From assembly GCA_913055805.1 (NCBI GenBank), contig CAJXLF010000013.1, positions 1 through 64,000 of the forward strand: a stretch of DNA of 64,000 nt. Reading direction: 5' to 3'. The translations under genes were made by a program, and so were the position numbers. This DNA is from an uncultured Salinisphaerales bacterium (GTDB lineage Bacteria > Pseudomonadota > Gammaproteobacteria > Nevskiales > CAJXLF01). Numbering within the stretch: the first letter of the stretch is position 1; every line of letters starts with the position of its first letter. Of the stretch, positions 35,888 through 43,082 are shown piece after piece. The notes beneath the pieces are model-generated. The model saw only the letters and a list, made by a program, of their open reading frames with translations, was not told the origin of the DNA and did no database searches.

Positions 35888-36644
35888 CACACGGCCGGTC
35901 TTTCAACAGCTTCAGTACGGCTTTGCCGCGCATCTGCGTGATCCGGACAAGCATCCGGCGCCGCCGGATATCGAAGACCGGCGCATGCAGATCTATCGCG
36001 ATCTTTTCTACAAGAATATTCAGAACTTTATCGCCACGGCTTTTCCGGTAGTGCGCACGCTGTATACAGATGATGACTGGCATGCCCTGGTGCGGGATTT
36101 TTATGCCCGCCACATATCCCATAGTCCGCAGTTCTATCAGATCGCGGAAGAATTCCTGGCCTATCTGCAGGATGAGCATCAGCCGCGTGACTGTGATCCG
36201 CCGTTTCTGCAGGAACTGGCACATTACGAATGGGCGGAAATGATCCTCGCCATTGATCCCGTTGAAGTCAGTCTTGATGCGGTTGATACCGAGGCGGATT
36301 TGCTGGCCGGCGTGCCGGTGCTTAATCCCTGTTTGCAGAATCTGGCCTACAGTTATCCCGTGCATCGCATATCCGCGGATTACCGGCCGGATCGTGCCGA
36401 CCAGCAGCCGGCATTTCTGGTGGTATACCGCAAGCCGGATGACGTGGTGGCGTTTCTGGAGGTGAATGCCATCACGGCCCGGCTGATACAGCGCTTGCAA
36501 GAGCAGCCGGAACTCAGCGGGGAGGCGCAGCTGCTGGCGTTGGCGGATGAAGCCGGGCTGGTGGCCGGGACTGTGCTCACATTCGGCGCCCGGACGCTGG
36601 AGGATTTGCGCGCCCGAGCCGTGGTGCTGGGCGTGCACAAGTAG
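35880..36644 (+). CDS. hvfC: DUF2063 partner protein, HvfC/BufC type
   Basis: The 254-residue protein matches the DUF2063 family (putative DNA-binding domain in older annotation), now seen as the peptide-recognition partner of MNIO enzymes. N-terminal segment '[20 protein letters not shown]' and '[23 protein letters not shown]' are typical, as is '[20 protein letters not shown]'. The C-terminal domain holds '[18 protein letters not shown]'. It overlaps hvfB by eight bases, so the two are coupled. The DoxX-type membrane protein that often completes such operons is absent; rmuC follows after 32 bp. Confidence 0.92.
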   Translation: MPDTRPVFQQLQYGFAAHLRDPDKHPAPPDIEDRRMQIYRDLFYKNIQNFIATAFPVVRTLYTDDDWHALVRDFYARHISHSPQFYQIAEEFLAYLQDEHQPRDCDPPFLQELAHYEWAEMILAIDPVEVSLDAVDTEADLLAGVPVLNPCLQNLAYSYPVHRISADYRPDRADQQPAFLVVYRKPDDVVAFLEVNAITARLIQRLQEQPELSGEAQLLALADEAGLVAGTVLTFGARTLEDLRARAVVLGVHK

Positions 36645-36676
36645 CATCCGCCGTTGCCTGCCCGCACAATACGTGC

Positions 36677-37894
36677 ATGGCAGAACTACCTATCGATACG
36701 CTTATCCTTGCCGGCGTCATGCTGGCCGGCTTTGCCGTACTTTTCTTTCTTATCCTGTCGCTGCGTGATGACGGTGCTGGCCGGCAGCTGCAATCCGATT
36801 TGCGTGCCCAGGCGGATTTCTTCGAGCGCATGGGCAAGCGTCTGGAAGAGGCGGTGCAAAAACTCGAACGCGGCATGCGCGAGGATCTCAAACAGGGCCG
36901 TGAGGATCAGAACCGGCATCATGTGGAGGTGCTCAAGAGTCTGCAGGTGGGTCTGCGTGACGTCGGCGGTGAAGTCGGCAAGCGGGTGGATGCCCTGACC
37001 GAGTCCACCGACAAGCGACTCAAGGACATCAGCGGCCAGGTCGAGAAGCGCCTGTCCGAGGGTTTCGAGAAAACCAACAAGACCTTCAACGACGTGGTCG
37101 CACGGTTGGCCAAGATCGACGAGGCGCAGAAGAAAATCACCGAACTGTCCGGCAACGTGGTGAGCTTGCAGGAGGTGCTGGCCGACAAGCGCTCACGCGG
37201 CGCTTTCGGGGAGGTGCAGCTGGCGGCGCTGGTGCGCAATATGCTGCCCGAGAATGTCTTTGCGCTGCAGCACACGTTAAGCAATGGTACGCGCGTGGAC
37301 TGCATGCTGTTCCTGCCTGAACCCACCGGCAATGTGGCGGTGGATGCCAAGTTCCCGCTGGAAAGCTATCGCACCATGACGGATGTGCATGCCGGTCAGG
37401 CGGAGCGAAGCAGCGCCGAGCGTCAGTTCAAGCAGGATCTGCGCAAGCACATCAAGGATATTGCCGAGAAGTACATCATTCAGAATGAAACAGCGTCGGG
37501 TGCGGTGATGTTTGTGCCGGCCGAGGCGGTGTTTGCCGAGATCCATGCCCACCACGCCGACCTGGTGGAGGAGGCCCAGCGGGCCAACGTCTGGATGACT
37601 TCGCCCACGACGCTGATGGCGGTGCTGACCACCGCGCGTTCGGTGCTCAAGGACGAAGCTACGCGGCGCCAGGTGCATATTATTCAGGAGCACCTGGTGA
37701 AGCTGAACGCCGACTTCGGCCGCTTCCAGCAGCGCATGGACAAGCTGGCCGATCATATCCGCATGGCGCATGAGGACACCCAGCAGGTGCAGACCTCGGC
37801 GCGCAAAATCAGCAGCCGCTTCGAAAAGATCGAGAAAGTGGAAATCGATCACGAGAGTTCGGCAGCGCTGCCGGATGCCGACACAGACGACTGA
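36677..37894 (+). CDS. rmuC: DNA recombination protein RmuC
   Basis: The 405-residue protein has an N-terminal membrane helix ('LILAGVMLAGFAVLFFLIL', about 9-27), a long coiled coil (about 40-160) and the RmuC nuclease-like domain with 'GAFGEVQLAALVRNMLPENV', 'RVDCMLFLPEPTGNVAVDAKFPLE' (read in pieces) and 'MTSPTTLMAVLTTARSV'. RmuC limits inversions at short inverted repeats and has been linked to DNA processing at the membrane. It is in the same direction as hvfABC but probably an unrelated core gene. Confidence 0.93.
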   Translation: MAELPIDTLILAGVMLAGFAVLFFLILSLRDDGAGRQLQSDLRAQADFFERMGKRLEEAVQKLERGMREDLKQGREDQNRHHVEVLKSLQVGLRDVGGEVGKRVDALTESTDKRLKDISGQVEKRLSEGFEKTNKTFNDVVARLAKIDEAQKKITELSGNVVSLQEVLADKRSRGAFGEVQLAALVRNMLPENVFALQHTLSNGTRVDCMLFLPEPTGNVAVDAKFPLESYRTMTDVHAGQAERSSAERQFKQDLRKHIKDIAEKYIIQNETASGAVMFVPAEAVFAEIHAHHADLVEEAQRANVWMTSPTTLMAVLTTARSVLKDEATRRQVHIIQEHLVKLNADFGRFQQRMDKLADHIRMAHEDTQQVQTSARKISSRFEKIEKVEIDHESSAALPDADTDD

Positions 37895-37908
37895 TAGCAG
37901 AGCAGAAA

Positions 37909-38421
37909 ATGAGTGAAGACTTCACCCCCAAGCCAGTGGCGGCCTCGGCTGTCAGCGAACACGTCTACAAGGTTTTCCCCAATGATCTGAACGCCTATAA
38001 CACCATGTTCGGCGGCGCTATTCTGGCGACCATTGATCGCCTGGCCTCAATCGTGGCCGAGCGCCATGCCGGCCGGGTTTGTGTCACGGCCAGCGTGGAC
38101 GCGGTGCATTTCATGGCGCCGGCCAGGCATGGCGATACGCTGGTGTTTTCTGCCGCGGTTAACCGCGCCTGGGGCACCTCCATGGAGATCGGCGCCCGGG
38201 TGATTGCCGAAGACTGCCTCAGCTGCGGTATGGAAAAACGACACATCGTCTCGGCTTACCTGACCTTCGTTGCTCTGGATGCGGACAACAAACCCACTTC
38301 TGTGCCGCCGGTGGTGCCGGAGAGCGAGGGCGAGAAACAGCGTTATGCCGAGGCCGATATGCGCCGCCAGCAGCGTCTGGCGCATGCCGAGGCGATCAAG
38401 CGGCACCGGGCAGGGGTGTAG
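37909..38421 (+). CDS. Hot-dog fold acyl-CoA thioesterase
   Basis: The 170-residue protein has the YciA/BFIT-type hot-dog fold. It carries 'VFPNDLNAYNTMFGGAILATID' (read in two parts; the Asn and Gly helix start), 'CVTASVDAVHFMAPARHGD' with the Asp of the active site, and 'EDCLSCGMEKRHIVSAYLTFVALD'. It would hydrolyse medium or long acyl-CoA. It begins 14 bp after rmuC and may be co-transcribed. The C-terminal helical tail 'RRQQRLAHAEAIKRHRAG' is basic and of unknown use. Confidence 0.88.
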   Translation: MSEDFTPKPVAASAVSEHVYKVFPNDLNAYNTMFGGAILATIDRLASIVAERHAGRVCVTASVDAVHFMAPARHGDTLVFSAAVNRAWGTSMEIGARVIAEDCLSCGMEKRHIVSAYLTFVALDADNKPTSVPPVVPESEGEKQRYAEADMRRQQRLAHAEAIKRHRAGV

Positions 38422-38448
38422 CACCTCTGGCTTGGGTTGGGCCTGTAG

Positions 38449-38486
38449 GCCACCTTGCCCTGAACCGCTGCGAATACATCCCTGTA
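38449..38486 (-). repeat. Dispersed repeat copy B
   Basis: The minus strand reads TACAGGGATGTATTCGCAG and continues CGGTTCAGGGCAAGGTGGC. It matches copy A at 31718-31756 with about six differences or gaps over 38 bases. It lies in the 197-bp gap between the thioesterase and the acyl-CoA synthetase, which converge. Confidence 0.6.
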
Positions 38487-38540
38487 AGTTGCTCACCCCG
38501 TCCATGGGGTTCGCCCTTCGGGGCAGCCTACGGCTGACTC

Positions 38541-38590
38541 AATTTGTTCCTGACAAATTGTTCCGACGGCCGTGTCCATGCGGCCGTCGG
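38541..38590. terminator. Two hairpins between convergent genes
   Basis: AATTTGT-TCCTG-ACAAATT (38541-38559) is followed at once by a 10-bp perfect stem CCGACGGCCG / CGGCCGTCGG (38563-38590). Neither has a clear T-run. Placed between the thioesterase (+) and the acyl-CoA synthetase (-) they probably stop transcription or belong to a longer repeat with copy B. Confidence 0.45.
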
Positions 38591-38618
38591 TTCCCGGCAA
38601 GGCGACCCACAAGCCTTT

Positions 38619-40439
38619 TCAGAGCTTGATTGTGCCGCTCTCTATGCCCGCAAGAATCTCACGCGTCAGCGGCTCGTAACCCTTCTTGCTGTCCAGCAGC
38701 ACATACAGCGGTTCGGTCACCTTGTCCGGGTCGAAGCCCTCGTTCTTCAGTTCCACCTTGCGGTATTTGAAGGTGCCGGTGGTTTCCTGCTGTTCGCGTA
38801 CCCGCAGAAACAAGGGCACGGCATAGGCGGGTAATTCGGCCGTGAGCGCGCGGGCCAGTTTCTTGCCGTCCAGCCGGGTATCCGGCTTCAGGGTGAGCGC
38901 CACCATGCCGGCGCGGCCGTCCGCATTGGGCACGCTCACGCCATAGACCACGGCATGCTCCAGATCATTAATCGTCGCCAGTACACCCTCGATTTCTGTG
39001 GTGGCGACGTTCTCACCCTTCCAGCGGAAGGTGTCGCCGACCCGGTCCACGAACTGGATGTGGCGGAAGCCCTGGTCACGCACCAGGTCGCCGCTGTTGA
39101 ACCAGCAGTCGCCTTTCTTGAAGACGTCACGCAGTAGTTTCTTCTCGCCGGCGGCCGGATCGGTATAACCGTCGAAGGGGCGCCGGTCAGTGATCTCGCT
39201 GATCAGTAATCCGACGCCGCCCTTGTTCACTTCCTGCATAAAGCCTCTGGCGTCGCGCACCGGCTCTTCAGTTTCGTTATCGAAAGCCACGATCTTGAAA
39301 GGCAGGGGGGTGAAGCCCGCTGTCTGGCGCACGCCGAAAGCATTGATGAAGGCAATGTTGCACTCGCTGGCGCCGTAGAATTCGTAAATATTCTCGATGC
39401 CGAAACGCTGTTCGAAATCGGCCCAGATCTCCGGGCGCAGGCCATTGCCGGTGATCAGGCGTACGCGATGCTCGCGGTCGCCCGCGCCGGGTTTCTGGTT
39501 CAGCAGATAACGTAGCAGTTCACCGATGTAGCAGAACGCCGTGGCGTCGAAGTGACGGATACGATCCCAGAAGCGCGAGGCGCTGAACCTGGTATCCAGC
39601 GCCAGGGTTGCGCCGGCGGACAGTACGCTGCTCCATGACACGGTCAACGCATTGTTGTGGTACATGGGCAGGCAGCAGTAGAAGACATCATCCGGCCGCA
39701 TACGCAGTGTGGCGCCGCCCAGTCCGGCCATGGAAGCCAGCCAGCGGTAATGACTCATGACCGAGGCCTTGGGCAGCCCCGTCGTGCCCGAGGTAAAAAT
39801 GTAATAGCAGGGACTGCTGGCAACGATGCCGGCGGTTTCCGGGGCGTTGGCGCTGCTGTGCTTGATGCTGGCCTTGTCCAGATCGCGATAGCCCCCGGGG
39901 GCCGGTATGTGATCAGCGGTGGCATTCCAGTAAAAGCCGATGCCCGGCTGTTCAGCGGGTGTGTAATCGGTACTCTCGATGGCTTCGCGGCATTCGGCGC
40001 TGACTACCAGCAACCTGGGTTTGACCAGGCCGATGCTGTGGTTAAGGACATCACCCCGCTGGTTGTGATTCAGCATGCCCGCAATAGCGCCCAGTTTGAC
40101 AGTGGCGGCTACGCAGGCGAGCAGTTCGGGCCGGTTCTCCATGAGCAGAGCCACACAGTCTCCCTGGCGAACACCCGCCTGCCGGAATTCGGCGGCGATG
40201 CGGTTGGCCCATGCATTCAGGGAGGCGTAGGACCAGGCCTGGTCTTCATAGCGCAGGGCAATCCGGCCGGGGGCCTTGCGCGCCCATTTTTCCAGCACCT
40301 TGCCAATGGACTGCTTGCTGGTGGGGCGCAACGTGGCCAGACCCAGCAGGCCTCGATTGACCCCGGGCAGGTCGCGGATGGCGCGCAGGGTGCCGCGGCC
40401 GATGTCTGACAGGCCGACCTGCTTGAGGGTTTCCTCCAT
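38619..40439 (-). CDS. FATP/VLACS-like long-chain acyl-CoA synthetase
   Basis: The 606-residue enzyme resembles the long-chain/very-long-chain FadD6-like (FATP) branch. It has 'YYIFTSGTTGLPKASVMSHY' (P-loop), 'YEFYGASECNIAFINAFGV', 'GDCWFNSGDLVRDQGFRHIQ', 'VDRVGDTFRWKGENVATTEI' and a C-terminal 'QETTGTFKYRKVELKNEG' with the catalytic Lys. Residues 'ELPAYAVPLFLRVREQ' are typical of this branch. It activates long or branched fatty acids for beta-oxidation or lipid synthesis. It stands alone in the minus direction. Confidence 0.92.
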   Translation of the reverse strand: MEETLKQVGLSDIGRGTLRAIRDLPGVNRGLLGLATLRPTSKQSIGKVLEKWARKAPGRIALRYEDQAWSYASLNAWANRIAAEFRQAGVRQGDCVALLMENRPELLACVAATVKLGAIAGMLNHNQRGDVLNHSIGLVKPRLLVVSAECREAIESTDYTPAEQPGIGFYWNATADHIPAPGGYRDLDKASIKHSSANAPETAGIVASSPCYYIFTSGTTGLPKASVMSHYRWLASMAGLGGATLRMRPDDVFYCCLPMYHNNALTVSWSSVLSAGATLALDTRFSASRFWDRIRHFDATAFCYIGELLRYLLNQKPGAGDREHRVRLITGNGLRPEIWADFEQRFGIENIYEFYGASECNIAFINAFGVRQTAGFTPLPFKIVAFDNETEEPVRDARGFMQEVNKGGVGLLISEITDRRPFDGYTDPAAGEKKLLRDVFKKGDCWFNSGDLVRDQGFRHIQFVDRVGDTFRWKGENVATTEIEGVLATINDLEHAVVYGVSVPNADGRAGMVALTLKPDTRLDGKKLARALTAELPAYAVPLFLRVREQQETTGTFKYRKVELKNEGFDPDKVTEPLYVLLDSKKGYEPLTREILAGIESGTIKL

Positions 40440-40580
40440 CCCTGATTCCTCTATTCGTGATCAATTAACGGCCCCGCAGTATAGCTAACCTCCGGGGGCT
40501 GTTGGGAAGGGGGTGGTTAAAAAACGATCAATGCGGGCCGGGGCGCAACAAAACCGTCATGTGAGCGTCATATACAAGAG

Positions 40581-40615
40581 TTATCCACAAGCTTATACAG
40601 AGCTTCTGTGGATTT
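40581..40615. promoter_or_regulatory. Cluster of DnaA-box-like sequences
   Basis: TTATCCACA (40581-40589) matches the DnaA consensus exactly. TTATACAGA (40593-40601) differs at one consensus base. On the opposite strand, AAATCCACA (40607-40615) differs at two. Three such sites in 35 bases, downstream of the parB-like gene and upstream of the acyl-CoA synthetase, could titrate or bind DnaA. No dnaA, gyrB or rnpA gene is near, so this is not an obvious oriC. Confidence 0.4.
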
Positions 40616-40631
40616 CTTCGCATGCCGGGCA

Positions 40632-41447
40632 TCAGTGATTGAACTTGACGCCCCAGAGATCCAGCAGGCCCTCGAATTCATCCAGGCTGTGAAAACGTAT
40701 GCGCACCTCGCCTCGGCCGCGGTCATCGCAGTCCACCTGCACCTTGTTGCCCATATGTTCGCTGAGCAGCTTCTGCAGGTCTTCGAGGTCACGCCGCGCG
40801 CCGTTGCGGCGCGTGTCAGTATGTTCGGGCTTGCCGGCTTGCTGCAGGCGGCGGCCGGCAGCCTCCAAGCTGCGGACAGACCAGCTTTTATTCAGGCATT
40901 CCCGTGCCAGGGGCATCTGTTGATCATTGGGCAGTCCGGCGAGGACGCGCGCATGTCCCATGCTCAACAGGCCTTCGTCAATCAGCGCCTGCACCCGGTT
41001 GTCGAGTTTGAGCAGTCGCAGAAAGTTGCTGACATAGGCGCGTGACTTGCCAATGCGCTGCCCGGCGGCTTCGTGGGTGAGCGTGAACAGGTCGGCCAGT
41101 TGCAACAGGCCGCGGGCGGTTTCCATGGGGGAGAGGGATTCGCGCTGCAGGTTTTCAATCAGCCCGAGCACGTGGGCTTCGCGGTCATCCAGATCGTCGC
41201 GCTGAATCGCCGGTATTTCATGCAGTCCAGCCAGCTGGGCGGCGCGCCAGCGGCGTTCGCCCGCCAGCAGTTCGTAGCCATTGCCATCTGAGCGCACCAC
41301 CACAGGCTGCACTATGCCGGATTCGCCAATGGAAGCCGCCAGCTCAGCGAGTGCGTCCGGGTCGAATTTGCGTCGAGCCTGGTAAGCGCCCGGGCGGATC
41401 AGGTCAACCGGGATTCTGCTGATTTTCTGTGGGTCGGAGGCCGGCAT
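40632..41447 (-). CDS. ParB-like partition protein, stand-alone
   Basis: The 271-residue protein has an N-terminal ParB/Spo0J CTP-binding domain with 'GIVQPVVVRSDGNGYELLAG' and the motif GERRWRAAQLAGL, then 'ENLQRESLSPMETARGLLQL' and a helix-turn-helix 'AGQRIGKSRAYVSNFLRLLK'. A C-terminal segment 'LEDLQKLLSEHMGNKVQVDC' would dimerise. The start at 41447 (MPASDPQ) is preferred to the longer frame. Chromosomal ParB normally sits beside ParA near the origin; here no parA, gidA or gidB is present. It may be a second ParB-like transcription or segregation factor. Confidence 0.87.
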   Translation of the reverse strand: MPASDPQKISRIPVDLIRPGAYQARRKFDPDALAELAASIGESGIVQPVVVRSDGNGYELLAGERRWRAAQLAGLHEIPAIQRDDLDDREAHVLGLIENLQRESLSPMETARGLLQLADLFTLTHEAAGQRIGKSRAYVSNFLRLLKLDNRVQALIDEGLLSMGHARVLAGLPNDQQMPLARECLNKSWSVRSLEAAGRRLQQAGKPEHTDTRRNGARRDLEDLQKLLSEHMGNKVQVDCDDRGRGEVRIRFHSLDEFEGLLDLWGVKFNH

Positions 41448-41575
41448 ACACTCGTGGCTGGATGGACGTGGCGGACCATTATGCAGTAAAACTGACGGTT
41501 CGTTTGTGCGCAAGTTATGCTGCACCCTTTCGGCAGGCCCTGCCGGAACGGGAAGACAAGAATGGAGAATAGCCA

Positions 41576-42304
41576 ATGCCATTGGCAACACGAGGCTTGT
41601 TAATTTTGCTGCTTGGCACGGTGGCGCTTGTGACCGGCTGCGCTCACCAGCGGCTGGAGGAACCGAACGACCCGCTCGAGCCTCTCAATCGCAAGGTGTT
41701 TGCCTTCAACATGGGGCTGGATCGTTATGTGCTGGGTCCTGTGTCACGTGGCTACGTCAAGGTTACGCCGGCACCGGTACGTCGCTCGGTAACCAATTTC
41801 TTCGACAACCTGCATACACCACGCAGCATGGTGAACAACGTGCTGCAGGGAGAGCCCGAGGCGGGTGCCCAGGACTTTGCGCGTTTTGTGCTCAATACCA
41901 CGGTCGGTGTCGTGGGCCTGTTTGACGTGGCCAGCGATGTGGGTATCCCCGGTCATCAGGAGGATTTTGGCCAGACCCTGGGTGTGTGGGGATTGGGCGA
42001 GGGTATTTATCTGGTATTGCCTGTCTATGGCGCCAGCACCCTGCGCGATGGCATCGGCTTTATTGTCGATATCCCCCTGAACCCGACTTTCTATCTGGAC
42101 GACGGGCCGGCCTTTGTGCTGACTGCTGCGGACATCATCAATCTGCGCGCCAACCTGGACGCTGCTGTACGTCAGCTGCAGCAGGCGTTCGACTCTTATG
42201 CCTTCCTGCGCGCCAGTTATCTGCAGCGCAGGAAAAAAATGGTGGGGGTGGAGAGCAGTTCGGCGGCGGATGAGTTCGAAGACGAATTTGACGACGAGTT
42301 CTAG
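41576..42304 (+). CDS. mlaA: Outer-membrane lipid asymmetry lipoprotein MlaA (VacJ)
   Basis: MlaA removes phospholipids from the outer leaflet and passes them to MlaC and the MlaFEDB importer. The 242-residue protein has a lipoprotein signal ('LLLGTVALVTGC', Cys22). The family body follows with 'PNDPLEPLNRKVFAFNMGLD', 'RSVTNFFDNLHTPRSMVNNV', 'LNTTVGVVGLFDVA', 'HQEDFGQTLGVWGLGEGIYL' and 'LPVYGASTLRDGIGF'. The C-terminus is acidic. No mlaBCDEF genes are in the window. Confidence 0.95.
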   Translation: MPLATRGLLILLLGTVALVTGCAHQRLEEPNDPLEPLNRKVFAFNMGLDRYVLGPVSRGYVKVTPAPVRRSVTNFFDNLHTPRSMVNNVLQGEPEAGAQDFARFVLNTTVGVVGLFDVASDVGIPGHQEDFGQTLGVWGLGEGIYLVLPVYGASTLRDGIGFIVDIPLNPTFYLDDGPAFVLTAADIINLRANLDAAVRQLQQAFDSYAFLRASYLQRRKKMVGVESSSAADEFEDEFDDEF

Positions 42305-42336
42305 CCTGGCAGCGGGGCGGCAGCGGCCCTAGTACA

Positions 42337-43065
42337 ATGGCGCAATCACTCTTATTGCCAGTACGCATGCCTGATTTTTCGCAACTTGAATACTCCGAGC
42401 TGCTCGCCTGTAGCGGCCGGCTTTTCGCGCAGGCCGGCGGCACGCGGCCGGCTGTCAGTCTGCTGGAGAAGGACGGGCAGAGAGCTGTGCTCAAGGACTA
42501 CAATGTCTGTGTGGGCTGGTATGCGCGCTTGATTGCGCCCCTGCTGGTGCATCGCGAGGTCAAGGCGCTGCGCCGACTGGATGGATTGCAAGGCATTCCC
42601 CGTTTGATCGCCCCGGTGGGCCGGCGCGCCTTTCTGCTGGAATATGTGCCGGCCGCCCGCCTGGCGCGCAAGCAGCGTGAAAACTGGCCGGAACCCGATT
42701 TCAGACGTCTGGAGGAACTGGTTGACGCCATGCACGAACGTGGCGTGGCGCATGGCGATCTGCGGCGCTCCAGCAACATACTGTTCGATAGACAGGGTGC
42801 GCCCTATCTGGTGGATTTCGTCTCACATGTGGGACGCGCACCGGCCTGGAATTTTCTCTGGAACTGGGTCTTCAACCAGATTTGCCGGGCCGACAGCAAG
42901 GCCAGCGCCAAGCTCAAGCTGCGGGTAGCGCCCGATATGCTGACCGAGGATGAACGCGCGCAAGTGGCGCACAGCAGCTGGTTTGATCGCAGTGCCCGCG
43001 CTCTGGGGCGCGGAATTCGCTGGTTGGGCCGATGGCTGTTTGCCCGGGGCCAGGCAAACTCCTGA
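42337..43065 (+). CDS. Small protein-kinase-like / Kdo-kinase-like protein
   Basis: The 242-residue protein has a kinase-like core with 'DGQRAVLKDYNVCVGWYARL' (the Lys of the ATP site), a Glu in 'HREVKALRRLDG', and the catalytic loop 'GVAHGDLRRSSNILFD'. The following metal motif is 'LVDFVSHVG', with Val-Ser in place of the usual second Gly. This fits the lipopolysaccharide kinase/RIO-like group better than Ser/Thr kinases. It lies between mlaA and plsB, 32 bp after mlaA, and its end overlaps the possible upstream start of plsB. A later start at 42367 is possible; neither has a good ribosome-binding site. Confidence 0.75.
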   Translation: MAQSLLLPVRMPDFSQLEYSELLACSGRLFAQAGGTRPAVSLLEKDGQRAVLKDYNVCVGWYARLIAPLLVHREVKALRRLDGLQGIPRLIAPVGRRAFLLEYVPAARLARKQRENWPEPDFRRLEELVDAMHERGVAHGDLRRSSNILFDRQGAPYLVDFVSHVGRAPAWNFLWNWVFNQICRADSKASAKLKLRVAPDMLTEDERAQVAHSSWFDRSARALGRGIRWLGRWLFARGQANS

Positions 43066-43082
43066 CATCACAAGGGGGGATC

